This document shows, one piece after another, positions 17,124 to 26,314 of a stretch of 64,000 bases of DNA; the stretch's first letter is position 1, and every line of letters begins with the position of its first letter. Made by a program: the position numbers and the translations under genes. The notes below the pieces were generated by a model. That model saw only the letters and a program-made list of their open reading frames with translations. It did no database searches and was not told the origin of the DNA. Origin of the DNA: Leifsonia sp. Root227 (GTDB lineage Bacteria; Actinomycetota; Actinomycetes; Actinomycetales; Microbacteriaceae); contig NZ_LMIO01000002.1 of NCBI RefSeq assembly GCF_001428745.1, positions 310,001 to 374,000 of the forward strand, read 5' to 3'.

Positions 17124-17426
17124 TCAGCGCGCGACGGCGCCCTTGCTGAGGTCGGCGAGCAGACGGTCGTCCTGCGCCGTGCGGACGCGGCCGATCACGA
17201 TGTCGGACACCGCGACGATGACGGCGGTCCCGACGAGCGTGATCCACCAGATCCAGCCGCCGTTCCACTTCAGGCCCGCCCAGGTGAGCGCGACCCAGAG
17301 GGCGCTCGACACCATGACCCCGAGAGCGGGGATGAGCACGGCGCCGTGCGTGTGACGGTGCGGCAGGAAGTAGCGCGCTGCGAGGCCGATGATGGCCCCG
17401 CCGAGTGCGACGAAGAGCAGTTCCAC
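17124..17426 (-). CDS. small integral membrane protein
   Basis: 100 residues with three predicted membrane helices (about residues 3-20, 32-52 and 60-80; GGWIWWITLVGTAVIVAVSDIVIG is the last) and a short basic/charged C-terminal tail. I do not recognise a named family. The GTG at 17426 is chosen because it directly precedes the hydrophobic stretch ELLFVALGG; upstream codons belong to a long antisense frame. It is 10 bases downstream of the DUF3107 gene on the same strand, so both are probably one transcript. Confidence 0.6.
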   Translation of the reverse strand: MELLFVALGGAIIGLAARYFLPHRHTHGAVLIPALGVMVSSALWVALTWAGLKWNGGWIWWITLVGTAVIVAVSDIVIGRVRTAQDDRLLADLSKGAVAR

Positions 17427-17436
17427 GCTGGCGAAT

Positions 17437-17661
17437 CTAGCCGACGAAGCCGATGCGGCGCGACTCGTCGGAGCCGACCTCGACGTATGCGATGCCTGCC
17501 GTCGGGATGACGTACAGCTTGCCCTTGTTGTCGGTGAGGCGGACGAAGCCGGTGCCGCTCGAGAGCGCTGCCTCCACCTGCGAGGCGATCTCCTCCGCCG
17601 TCTGCGACGACTCGAAGCTGAGCTCGCGAGGAGCGTTGACGATTCCGATGCGGATCTCCAC
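17437..17661 (-). CDS. DUF3107 protein
   Basis: 74 residues, complete, of the actinobacterial DUF3107 family (M. tuberculosis TB9.4-like, Rv3208A). Features: MEIRIGIVNAPREL at the start, a helix with TAEEIASQVEAAL, and VIPTAGIAYVEVG near the end, consistent with a small alpha/beta fold. The function is unknown. The neighbour order (RNA helicase, ferritin-like, DUF3107, AdnA) matches mycobacteria and supports the call. Confidence 0.88.
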   Translation of the reverse strand: MEIRIGIVNAPRELSFESSQTAEEIASQVEAALSSGTGFVRLTDNKGKLYVIPTAGIAYVEVGSDESRRIGFVG

Positions 17662-17756
17662 GTGTGGTGCCTTTCGAATCTGACCGGCGGATGTGAGTTC
17701 AGACTACGACACTCGCATGACGGCGCTGCGCAACGTTCTCTGTCGGCGGACGCCGG

Positions 17757-17762
17757 TACCGT
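17757..17762 (+). promoter_or_regulatory. putative -10 (TACCGT) of leaderless adnA
   Basis: TACCGT then seven bases then the ATG at 17770; no Shine-Dalgarno. Confidence 0.4.
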
Positions 17763-17769
17763 TTCAGAC

Positions 17770-20700
17770 ATGACGATCCGAGGTTTCCGGCCGCGCCCCT
17801 CAGCGGGGCAGACCGCAGGAGACCTCGCTTCCCCGACCGAGCTGGACGACACGCAGGCGGCCGTCCTCTCCTTGCCGGACGGGGCATCCGGCTCGGTGAT
17901 CGGGGCTCCGGGAACGGGCAAGACCACGACGCTCGTCGAGGCGCTGGCCGAACGCGTGCTCGAGCGCGGATACGCAACGGTCGAGGTGCTCGCGCTCAGC
18001 GCATCCCGGTCGGCGGCGACGCGCCTGCGCGACAGGATCGCGCTGCGGATCGGCGTTCCGACGAACGGCCCGTTGGCGAGGACCGCGACCTCGCTCGCCT
18101 TCCAGCTCTCCGGCGAGCGCGCACGGGCGAATGCCCAGGAGCCGCCCCGCCTCCTCACCGGAGGAGAGCAGGACCAGATCATCGCGGAACTCATCGCAGG
18201 CCATCTGGAAGACGGCACGGGCCCCGCGTGGCCGGAGCCGCTGGTCGCGGACGTGCGGCTGCTGCGTGGCTTCCGCACAGAGCTGCGCGAGCTCATGGCG
18301 CGCTGCGTCGAGCTCGGGATCACGCCCAGCAGGCTGTCCGAGCTCGGCGCGATCGCCGGTCACGACGAGTGGCGGGCGGCAGCACGGTTCATCGCCGAGT
18401 ACCAGCGCGTCGTCGACAGCTATCGCGGCACCTTCGTCGACTCGGCCGAGCTGATCGCCGAGGCGGTGTCCGTCGTGCGTGCAGGCAGCTCGCTCGACCG
18501 GCTGCGCGCGATCTTCGTCGACGACCTGCAGGAGGCGACGCTCGCCACCGTCTCCCTGCTGCGCGCCTTCGCCGCCCGCGGCGTCGCCATCGTGGCCTTC
18601 GGCGATCCGGACGTCGCGTCCACGACGTTCCGCGGGGCTGAGGCGACGGCTATCGGCCAGCTCGAGGCACGGCTCGGCGTTCCTGTCGACAGGTTCGTGC
18701 TCGGCACAGCACACCGGCAGACGCCGGCGCTGCGCGACCTGACGACGCGGGTGACCGAGCGCATCGGCACGGCGGCGGCCGGTGTCCAACGGCTCGCAGC
18801 CGCAGGCAGGGATGCGCGCGCCTCCGGCCAGGAGGTCGTGCGGATCGAGGCGTCGTCCGCGCCTGCGGAGGCCGCGCGGCTCGCGCGACGGCTGCGCGAG
18901 CAGCACCTGCTGAACGGCGTGCCGTGGAACAGGATGGCGGTGGTCGTCCGCTCCGGCGCGCACGTCCCTGGCCTCGCCAGGTCGCTCGCCGTCGCCGAGG
19001 TCCCCACCAAGACCAGCGTGGCCGGCCGCGCGTTGCGCGACGATTTCGCCGCACGCCAGCTCATCACGGTCGTCGGCGTCGAGCTCGGCGCGGTCGAGCT
19101 CACGCCGTCCGTGGTCTCCGACTTGCTGCTCGGGCCGTTCGGCGGCCTCGACGGCATCAGCCTGCGCCGTCTGCGGCTCGCGCTCCGTCAGGAGGAGCTG
19201 GCCGGAGAAGGCAACCGCTCCGCCGACGACCTGCTGGTCGAGGCGCTCGGCGCTCCAGGTCGCTTCGCGACGATCGACTCAGCACCTGCGCGGCGCGCCT
19301 CCCGGCTCGCGGAGACCATCGCCGGAGGAAGCCAGAAGGCAGAGGGCGGCGCGACGATCGAGGAGCTGCTCTGGCACGCCTGGGAGCGCAGCGGCCTCGC
19401 CAAGCGCTGGCTGGAGCAGTCGGAACGCAGCGGCATCGTCGCCGACGAGGCCAACCGGCACCTGGACGGCGTCGTCGCCTTGTTCACCGCCGCCAGACGT
19501 TTCGTCGAGCGCTACCCGGAGCGGCCGGCGTCCGACTTCGTCGTCGAACTGCTCGGCGCCGAAGTGCCGGAGGACACGCTCGCCGCGCAGACGGCGGGCG
19601 AGGCCGTGCTGGTCTGCACGCCGAGCGCCACCATCGGCGCGGAGTTCGACATCGTCGCCGTCGCAGGTCTCCAGGAGAGCGTCTGGCCCAACCTGCGGCT
19701 CCGCGGCTCCCTGCTGCACCCGCAGAAGCTCGCGGACGCCAACGCGGGCACAACGTCGGACACTGTGGACGAACGCGCCCAGGTGCTCGGCGACGAGCTC
19801 AGGATGTTCGCGCTCGCCGTGTCCCGCGCCAGAACGCAGGTCATCCTCACGGCCACCGCCAACGACGACGAGCAGCCGTCGCCGTTCCTGCGCCTGGCGG
19901 CCGACCTCGCGTTCGACGACACGGACGACTCCGTGCATCCCCTGTCGCTGCGCGGGATGGTCGGGCGGCTGCGGCGTCGTCTGGTCACGACCGGCGCGCC
20001 CGACGCCGCCGACGCGCTCGCCAGGCTCTCTATCGCAGAGGTCGAGGGCGCGGACCCCGGCGATTGGTACGGCCTGATCGCCCCGTCCACGGAGGAGCCG
20101 CTGGTCGACCTCGACGACCCGGATGCGGTGGTGCGCGTGTCCCCGTCGCGCCTGGAGACCTTCGAGAAGTCGCCGCTCGCCTGGTTCGTGGATGCGATGG
20201 CGTCCTCCCCGAGCGGGCTCGCCGCCGGAATCGGCACGGTGGTGCACGCGGTGATGGAGCAGGTGAGCACCGAACCGGACGGCGACCTCAGCGTCGAACG
20301 GGTGTGGCGCGGCGTCGAGGAACGCTGGAACGAGCTGCAGTTCGAGTCTCCGTGGCTCGAGGAGAAGGAGCGCAGGCGCACCAGGAAGCTCGCAGAGGGG
20401 GTCTCCGAATACCTGCGTGACTTCGAGCGGGCAGGAGGCGCGCTGCTCGGTTCGGAGGGCGCCTTCGAGCTCACGGTCGGCCGCGCCATGATCCGCGGCA
20501 CCATCGACCGCGTCGAACGCACACCGGAAGGAACCATCGTCATCGTCGACCTCAAGACGGGCAACACCGTGCCCACTGCTGCGCAGGTGGCAGGCCACGC
20601 GCAGCTCGGCGCGTACCAGCTGGCCATGGAGCACGGGGCGGTGGATGCGGCGGGCGATGCCCCGTCCGGCGGGGCGAAGCTGCTCTACGTGAGCAAGGGA

Positions 20701-20898
20701 GTGCGCGGCAAGGGCTACCGTGAGGTCGCGCAGGAGCGCGTCGACAGCGAAGCGCTCGACCGGCTCACGGCCCGCGTCGAGGAGGCGGCGGCCGGGATGG
20801 CAGGGAGCACGTTCGCCGGAGTGGTCGACCTCGGAGACAGGGACCCGCACGCGAAGTACGAGTACCGCATCCACCTGGTCCCGGCGGTCAGCGCATGA
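17770..20898 (+). CDS. adnA: AdnA-like helicase-nuclease subunit (UvrD/REP + PD-(D/E)XK)
   Basis: 1042 residues, close to mycobacterial AdnA. The N-terminal UvrD-like motor has Walker A GAPGTGKTTT (residues 45-54), motif II FVDDLQEATL instead of the usual DExQ, and other weak SF1 motifs. The C-terminal ~250 residues carry a PD-(D/E)XK nuclease: a Glu/His region (GTVVHAVMEQ) and IVIVDLKTGN with the Asp and Lys. AdnAB resects double-strand DNA ends for homologous recombination in place of RecBCD/AddAB; AdnA contributes one nuclease and a weak motor. No four-Cys Fe-S pattern is visible. It overlaps adnB by 4 bases. Confidence 0.88.
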   Translation: MTIRGFRPRPSAGQTAGDLASPTELDDTQAAVLSLPDGASGSVIGAPGTGKTTTLVEALAERVLERGYATVEVLALSASRSAATRLRDRIALRIGVPTNGPLARTATSLAFQLSGERARANAQEPPRLLTGGEQDQIIAELIAGHLEDGTGPAWPEPLVADVRLLRGFRTELRELMARCVELGITPSRLSELGAIAGHDEWRAAARFIAEYQRVVDSYRGTFVDSAELIAEAVSVVRAGSSLDRLRAIFVDDLQEATLATVSLLRAFAARGVAIVAFGDPDVASTTFRGAEATAIGQLEARLGVPVDRFVLGTAHRQTPALRDLTTRVTERIGTAAAGVQRLAAAGRDARASGQEVVRIEASSAPAEAARLARRLREQHLLNGVPWNRMAVVVRSGAHVPGLARSLAVAEVPTKTSVAGRALRDDFAARQLITVVGVELGAVELTPSVVSDLLLGPFGGLDGISLRRLRLALRQEELAGEGNRSADDLLVEALGAPGRFATIDSAPARRASRLAETIAGGSQKAEGGATIEELLWHAWERSGLAKRWLEQSERSGIVADEANRHLDGVVALFTAARRFVERYPERPASDFVVELLGAEVPEDTLAAQTAGEAVLVCTPSATIGAEFDIVAVAGLQESVWPNLRLRGSLLHPQKLADANAGTTSDTVDERAQVLGDELRMFALAVSRARTQVILTATANDDEQPSPFLRLAADLAFDDTDDSVHPLSLRGMVGRLRRRLVTTGAPDAADALARLSIAEVEGADPGDWYGLIAPSTEEPLVDLDDPDAVVRVSPSRLETFEKSPLAWFVDAMASSPSGLAAGIGTVVHAVMEQVSTEPDGDLSVERVWRGVEERWNELQFESPWLEEKERRRTRKLAEGVSEYLRDFERAGGALLGSEGAFELTVGRAMIRGTIDRVERTPEGTIVIVDLKTGNTVPTAAQVAGHAQLGAYQLAMEHGAVDAAGDAPSGGAKLLYVSKGVRGKGYREVAQERVDSEALDRLTARVEEAAAGMAGSTFAGVVDLGDRDPHAKYEYRIHLVPAVSA

Positions 20899-23800
20899 TC
20901 GAGGAGAACGGCGACCGCCTGCTGGAGTGGGGGGCGGAAGAGGCGACGCTCGACTTCGTGGAGCAGGCGTTCACGCTGGCGCACGAGGAGCATCCACGCC
21001 CTGCGCGCAGGATCAGCGCGGTCGAGATCGCCGAGGCGTTGGGCCTGCCGAGCCCGACGCTGCAGCAGCAGGCCGTGATCGAGGCGCCGCTCGAGCCGGC
21101 GATCGTCGTGGCTGGGGCAGGCAGCGGCAAGACGGAGACGATGGCCAACCGGGTGGTCTGGCTGCTCGCCAACGGTCACGTGCGCGTTCCGGAGATCCTT
21201 GGCTTGACCTTCACCCGCAAGGCGGCGGGCGAGCTCGCGATCCGCATCAGGAAGCGCATCGAGCAGCTCGTCGCCTCCGGACTGACCGATATCGAATTCG
21301 ATCCGTTCGACGCGCCGGAGGTGGCGACGTACAACGCGTTCGCCAACGCGATCTTCCGCGAGAACGCGCTGCTGATCGGCCGCGAGCCGGAGTCGGCGGT
21401 GCTCAGCGAGGCGTCGGCCTGGCAGCTCGCCAGGCGTCTCGTCGTGACGAGCACGGACGACAGGCTGGTCGAGCTGGAGAAGAGCGTCGACACCGTCACC
21501 TCCGCCGTCATCTCGCTGAGTCGCGCGCTCAGCGAGAACGTCGTCGACGCGGCGGACGTCGAGCGGATGACGGAGCGCTTCCTGACCATCGCCGACCTCC
21601 CGACCGGCAGCGGGCGGGTCAAGGAGCTGTACGCCTCCGTGCGCGCGGCGATCGCCGTCGTCGGCGCGCTTCCTCCTCTGCTCGACCTGGCGGAGCAGTT
21701 CGCCGCCGAGAAGGTGCGGCGCGGTTTCGTCGAGTACTCCGACCAGGTCGCGCTCGCCCTGCGCGTCAGCGAGCGCGTGCCGTCCGTCGCAGACGACTAC
21801 CGTGCCCGCTACCGGGTGGTGCTGCTCGACGAGTACCAGGACACCTCCGTGGTGCAGACCCGGCTGCTGTCCGGGCTGTTCGGCGGTCAGGCGGTCATGG
21901 CCGTCGGAGACCCGCACCAGTCGATCTACGGCTGGCGTGGCGCGAGCGCGGCCAACCTCGGCCGGTTCTCGCTCGACTTCACCGGAACGCGCGACGGAGC
22001 GGCCGAGTACGCGCTGAGCACGAGCTGGCGCAACCCGACGAGCGTCCTCGACGCCGCGAACGCGCTGGTCGCGCCGCTGACGGCGAGCTCGCCGGTGCAC
22101 GTCGAGCAGCTCCAGCCGCGGCCGGGAGCGGAGCATGGCGAACTGATCGCCGTCTTCGAGCAGACCGTGGCAGACGAGGCGGAGGCGGTCGCCGCGTGGC
22201 TGGGCGAGCGCCTGGCCACCAGGGATGCGCGGGGAGCCGTGCCGAGCGCTGCCATGCTCTGCCGCTCGCTGAAGAAGATCGACGTCTTCACGTCGGCGCT
22301 CTCGCGCAGGAACATCCCGTATCACGTGCTCGGTCTCGGCGGGCTGCTCGAACAGCCGGTGATCGCCGACCTGGTGAGCGCCATGCGCGTCATGCACGAT
22401 CCGACCGCCGGCTCGGAGCTCATCCGTCTGCTGACCGGCGCACGCTGGCGCATCGGCCCGAAGGACATCGCCGCCCTCCGCAACGTCGCGTCCTGGCTCG
22501 CCGCCCGCGACCACCGGTTCCAGGAGCTGGACCCGGAGGTTCGCAGGCGTCTCCGTCAGTCCGTCGCGAGTGACGAGTCCGCCTCCCTGGTGGATGCGCT
22601 GGACTTCGTGGTCGAGGCCAAGGAGGGCCACTCGCAGCTCTCCGCGTTCAGCGAGGACGGACTGCACAGGATGCGCCTGGCCGGTCGTCAGCTCGACCAC
22701 CTGCGCTCGCGGGTGGGCCTCGACCTTCTCGACCTGGTGACGCTCGTGCAGCAGGAGCTGCTGCTCGACATCGAGGTCGCGGCGAACGAGACGGCGCAGC
22801 TCGGGCAGGCGAGCCTCGACGCTTTCGCCGAGCAGGTGTCGTCCTACCTGGCGAGCGACGACCAGGCGACTCTCGGCTCGTTCCTGGCCTGGCTGGCGGA
22901 GGCGGAGCGCCGCGACAACCTCGCGCCGCGCAGCGAGGAGCCGGAGCCCGGCACGGTGCAGATCCTGACCATCCACGGGTCGAAGGGTCTCGAGTGGGAC
23001 ATCGTCGCCGTGCCTCGGATGGTCGACGGCGAACTTCCTGGCGCCCCGCAGAGCAAACGCGGCTGGTTCGAGTTCGGCGCTCTGCCGTACGAGTTCCGCG
23101 GAGACTCCACCGAACTGCCCGTGCTCGCCTGGCGCACCGCAGAGACGCAGAAAGACGTAGACGAGTCGATGACGGCGTTCGAGGAGGAGATCGTCGCCAG
23201 GCACGCGGCGGAGCAGCGTCGGCTGATCTATGTCGCCGTCACCAGGGCGAAGGAGCACCTGCTGCTCTCCGGCTCGTACTGGTCGACGCAGAAGAAGCCG
23301 CGCGGACCGGGCGCATACCTGCTGGAACTGCAGGCGGCGGGGCTGCTGCCCGACGACGCGTTCCCCGAGTGCGACGAGCCGGACGAGAACCCGTTCGCCA
23401 TCGACGCCCAGACCGTGACCTGGCCGCTCGACCCGCTGGGCTCGCGCCACCAGAGGGTGCACGCCGCTGCGGCCGCTGTCCAGGCGGCGATCGAGCGAGG
23501 GCCCGGCGACGGCGGCGTGTACGCGAACGACCTCGACCTGCTGCTCGCCGAGCGCGCGCGCAGGGAGAGCGACGCCGGACTGGTCGAGCTGCCGACGCGC
23601 ATCCCCGCCTCGCGGTTCAAGGACTACGTGTCGGACCCCGCGTCCGTCGCCGCAGCACTCCGCCGTCCGATGCCGGAGCGGCCGTACCGGCAGACGCGCC
23701 TCGGAACGCTGTTCCACGGCTGGGTGGAGCAGCGCTACGGCACACTCGCCGGCGCAGCGGACGTGATCGACGCCGCGGCGAACGAGCTGGACGATCCGGC

Positions 23801-24221
23801 AGGCGAGCTGCTCGAGGCCGAACAGCTCGCCGAGCTGCAGCGCACCTTCGCCGCCAGCGAGTGGGCGGGCCGCAGGCCGGACGAGGTGGAGATCGAGATC
23901 CACGTGACCCTCGCAGGGCAGGTGGTCGTCTGCAAGCTGGACGCGGTCTACCCGGCCGACGACGGCGTGCACAGCCACCAGATCGTCGACTGGAAGACCG
24001 GCAAGGCGCCGCGCGACGCCGCCGACCTGGAGCGCAAGCAGCTCCAGCTCGCGCTCTACCGGCTGGCGTACGCGCAGTACGCCGGGGTCGACCCGGAATC
24101 GATCGACGCCGTGTTCTACTTCGTGGCGGACGACGAGGTCATCCGGCCGGAGCGGCTCTACTCTGCGGAGGAGCTGCGGTCGCTCTGGTCGTCGTCGACG
24201 GGCTTCATCCCGCCGGCGTGA
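20895..24221 (+). CDS. adnB: AdnB-like helicase-nuclease subunit
   Basis: 1108 residues. Full SF1A helicase motifs: GAGSGKT (K79), GLTFTRKAAGEL (Ia), LLDEYQDTS (II), GDPHQSIYGWRGA (III), ILTIHGSKGLEWD (V) and VAVTRAKEHL (VI). The C-terminal nuclease has TLFHGWVE, a Glu-rich strand and HQIVDWKTGKAP. In the mycobacterial complex AdnB is the lead motor that drives translocation; the complete motifs here versus the degenerate ones in AdnA fit that division of labour. Its ATG overlaps the adnA stop (ATGA). The last 64 bases overlap the 3' end of the convergent pseudokinase gene. Confidence 0.9.
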   Translation: MIEENGDRLLEWGAEEATLDFVEQAFTLAHEEHPRPARRISAVEIAEALGLPSPTLQQQAVIEAPLEPAIVVAGAGSGKTETMANRVVWLLANGHVRVPEILGLTFTRKAAGELAIRIRKRIEQLVASGLTDIEFDPFDAPEVATYNAFANAIFRENALLIGREPESAVLSEASAWQLARRLVVTSTDDRLVELEKSVDTVTSAVISLSRALSENVVDAADVERMTERFLTIADLPTGSGRVKELYASVRAAIAVVGALPPLLDLAEQFAAEKVRRGFVEYSDQVALALRVSERVPSVADDYRARYRVVLLDEYQDTSVVQTRLLSGLFGGQAVMAVGDPHQSIYGWRGASAANLGRFSLDFTGTRDGAAEYALSTSWRNPTSVLDAANALVAPLTASSPVHVEQLQPRPGAEHGELIAVFEQTVADEAEAVAAWLGERLATRDARGAVPSAAMLCRSLKKIDVFTSALSRRNIPYHVLGLGGLLEQPVIADLVSAMRVMHDPTAGSELIRLLTGARWRIGPKDIAALRNVASWLAARDHRFQELDPEVRRRLRQSVASDESASLVDALDFVVEAKEGHSQLSAFSEDGLHRMRLAGRQLDHLRSRVGLDLLDLVTLVQQELLLDIEVAANETAQLGQASLDAFAEQVSSYLASDDQATLGSFLAWLAEAERRDNLAPRSEEPEPGTVQILTIHGSKGLEWDIVAVPRMVDGELPGAPQSKRGWFEFGALPYEFRGDSTELPVLAWRTAETQKDVDESMTAFEEEIVARHAAEQRRLIYVAVTRAKEHLLLSGSYWSTQKKPRGPGAYLLELQAAGLLPDDAFPECDEPDENPFAIDAQTVTWPLDPLGSRHQRVHAAAAAVQAAIERGPGDGGVYANDLDLLLAERARRESDAGLVELPTRIPASRFKDYVSDPASVAAALRRPMPERPYRQTRLGTLFHGWVEQRYGTLAGAADVIDAAANELDDPAGELLEAEQLAELQRTFAASEWAGRRPDEVEIEIHVTLAGQVVVCKLDAVYPADDGVHSHQIVDWKTGKAPRDAADLERKQLQLALYRLAYAQYAGVDPESIDAVFYFVADDEVIRPERLYSAEELRSLWSSSTGFIPPA

Positions 24222-25234
24222 CCGTATGCGTCCGAGTTCCGGTCGCCAGGAGTCCTGTCGAGCATCGCCTCGACGTCGTCGATCGCGAGGATCGGTCCCG
24301 TCGCGGTCGACAACGGGGTGACGGCGTTGCTGTGCACCCGGTCGACCAGGCCGTCGAGCATCCCGACGGCGTCGTCCACGATGCTCTGGTCGCGCACCTC
24401 GCGGCCGTGCAGCAGCCAGCGAGCGACCTCCAGTTCCGCGTAGAGCATCGCGCGCTGGGTGAACTGCCGGTCGGTGGCCACCTGGCGGGTGGAGGCGTAC
24501 GCGCCGAGCGCGCCCTCCGTCGCCTCTGGGTTCATGGCGAGCAGCCAGTGCAGATCGCGGGCAGGGTCGCCGACGCGCAGCGCCGACCAGCCGAGCACGG
24601 CGAGAACGGTGTCGTCCTCGACCAGGAACGAGTCCGCCGTGAGCGCGCCGTTGACCACGGTCGGCTGGAACTGCCAGAGCGACTGGTCGGCGGACGCATC
24701 CCGCCAGCGGTCGCGCAGGGCACTCGGCAGGAGGCCGGTGGAAGCGGCGGACTCGATCAGCGCGGTGGTGGAGGTGTGGCACTCCGCCGCGCTCAGCACG
24801 GGAAGCCCTGCCTCGCCGACGAAGTTGGTCGGAAGGGTGTGGATGGCCGCGATGGCGTGCCCGATCGACCCGGCGAGCCCGTCGCCGGGCGGAATGTCGT
24901 CCACATCGATGTGGTGGCCGGGCAGGAAGTCGTAGACGATCGCTCGCGTTCCACCGACGGGTGCCTGGCCGAGGTAGCTCGGCACGTCGAACGGCAGACG
25001 GCTGCGGATGCCGGTCGTGAGAGCGCGGAGGGCGACGAGGTCGGCGCTCTGCTCGGTCTCCGCCGCCTGCGACGTCGGCACGCGGATGACCGAGGTCGCC
25101 CCGTCTCTGCCGCTGAGCAGCGCGGAGTCGAACTCGCCTGCGCCCCCGAGGGTGTAGCTGCGGGCACCGGAGACCTCGAGCCCCGGCACGGCCGAAGTGG
25201 CCAGCGCGGCTAGAGTGAGATGGGATCTGGCCAT
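24158..25234 (-). CDS. aminoglycoside phosphotransferase-fold protein, probable pseudokinase
   Basis: 358 residues with the layout of APH/choline-kinase-fold proteins: a small N-lobe (about 30-110) and a helical C-lobe with RVGDPARDLHWLL. The catalytic loop, normally HGDxxxxN, reads VVNGALTADSFLV, so the catalytic Asp, the His and the Asn are missing; the metal-binding Asp, normally IDxxxxxxGDP, is Gly in VLGWSALRVGDP. It is therefore unlikely to transfer phosphate and is better seen as a binding or scaffold protein. The ATG at 25234 lies six bases after TAACCT on the minus strand, probably leaderless. It is wedged between adnB (64-bp 3' overlap) and nudC (divergent). Confidence 0.7.
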   Translation of the reverse strand: MARSHLTLAALATSAVPGLEVSGARSYTLGGAGEFDSALLSGRDGATSVIRVPTSQAAETEQSADLVALRALTTGIRSRLPFDVPSYLGQAPVGGTRAIVYDFLPGHHIDVDDIPPGDGLAGSIGHAIAAIHTLPTNFVGEAGLPVLSAAECHTSTTALIESAASTGLLPSALRDRWRDASADQSLWQFQPTVVNGALTADSFLVEDDTVLAVLGWSALRVGDPARDLHWLLAMNPEATEGALGAYASTRQVATDRQFTQRAMLYAELEVARWLLHGREVRDQSIVDDAVGMLDGLVDRVHSNAVTPLSTATGPILAIDDVEAMLDRTPGDRNSDAYGHAGGMKPVDDDQSDRSSSAE

Positions 25235-25240
25235 GCGCCA

Positions 25241-25246
25241 AGGTTA
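25241..25246 (-). promoter_or_regulatory. putative -10 (TAACCT) of leaderless pseudokinase gene
   Basis: On the minus strand TAACCT is followed by six bases (TGGCGC) and the ATG at 25234. Confidence 0.35.
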
Positions 25247-25294
25247 ATTGGACTTCCCCGCGTGAGCCGTTCGCCACGCCCCGAAAGGACCTCG

Positions 25295-26314
25295 ATGTCG
25301 CCCATCCCGTTCGATTCGCTGCCGCTCTCGCGTCACGCCGTCGACCGAGACCATGTGTCACGGTCGCGCCCTGCGCTCTTCGACGAGCTCTGGGAGGAGC
25401 CGTCGACCCGTGTGCTCGCGCTGTGGAAGGGCAGGGCGCTGCTCACGGCGGAGAGCGTCGAGGCTGCGACGCCCGCCGCCGACGGCTGGGGCTCATCCAC
25501 TGCCGGGGGCGCGGCACTCGACCTGCTTCCCGTCGAGCGGGTGACCTCCGCGCTGGTCAGGGTGTACCTGGGTCGCACGCTCGTCGCCTCCGAACGCGAG
25601 CCGGTCGGCACCGCCGTCGTGCTCGAAGTGCTCACCGACGCCGCGGCGCAGGAGCTCGAACCCGACGAGGCCCGCTGGGGAAACCTCCGCACCGTCGCCA
25701 CGGCCCTCACCGACCGGGATGCCGGCCTCTTCACCGAGGCGCTCGCGATCGCCAACTGGCACGCGTCGCACACCCACTGCCCGCGCTGCGGAACGCCGAC
25801 CGTGGTGGAGCAGGCCGGCTGGGTGCGCCGCTGCTTCGAGGACGGCTCCGAGGTGTTCCCTCGCACCGATCCGGCGGTGATCGTCACCGTGCTGGATGCG
25901 GACGACCGGCTGCTGCTCGGCTCGAACGCGATGTGGGAGAACTCCCGGTACTCGCTGCTCGCCGGATTCGTGGAGCCGGGGGAGTCGTTCGAGTCCGCCG
26001 TGCAGCGCGAGATCTTCGAGGAGGCGGGCATCCGGGTGGTCGACCCGCAGTACAAGGGATCGCAGCCGTGGCCGTTCCCCGCGTCCGTGATGGTCGGCTT
26101 CACCGCCAGGCTCGCCGATGACCAGTCGCCGACGGGTCTCGCGCCGGACGGCGAGGAGATCCTCGACCTGCGCTGGTTCAGCCGCGCCGAGCTGTGGGAT
26201 GCGCGTGAGCAGGTCATCCTGCCCGGCCGCTCCTCGATCGCCCGGGCCCTCATCGAGGACTGGTACGGCGGCTCGCTGGACGAGCCCCCAGCCGAGCCGT
26301 CGGCGGCGCAGTGA
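25295..26314 (+). CDS. nudC: NAD+ diphosphatase / NAD-RNA decapping Nudix hydrolase
   Basis: 339 residues. The Nudix box GFVEPGESFESAVQREIFEE plus AG and the NudC signature SQPWPFPAS are both present, so NADH/NAD+ pyrophosphatase specificity is well supported. The zinc ribbon is CPRC followed after 14 residues by a single Cys (RRCFEDG); the fourth Cys of the E. coli enzyme is missing. The ATG at 25295 has GAAAGGA five bases upstream. The stop overlaps the GTG of uvrD2 (GTGA), so the two are translationally coupled, as in other Actinobacteria. Confidence 0.92.
   Translation: MSPIPFDSLPLSRHAVDRDHVSRSRPALFDELWEEPSTRVLALWKGRALLTAESVEAATPAADGWGSSTAGGAALDLLPVERVTSALVRVYLGRTLVASEREPVGTAVVLEVLTDAAAQELEPDEARWGNLRTVATALTDRDAGLFTEALAIANWHASHTHCPRCGTPTVVEQAGWVRRCFEDGSEVFPRTDPAVIVTVLDADDRLLLGSNAMWENSRYSLLAGFVEPGESFESAVQREIFEEAGIRVVDPQYKGSQPWPFPASVMVGFTARLADDQSPTGLAPDGEEILDLRWFSRAELWDAREQVILPGRSSIARALIEDWYGGSLDEPPAEPSAAQ

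Noticed and set aside
20715-25361. A 1548-codon open frame on the minus strand opposite adnB
   Set aside because: It mirrors the GC-rich codon positions of adnB, shows no domain and starts inside the real pseudokinase region; it is an antisense artefact.
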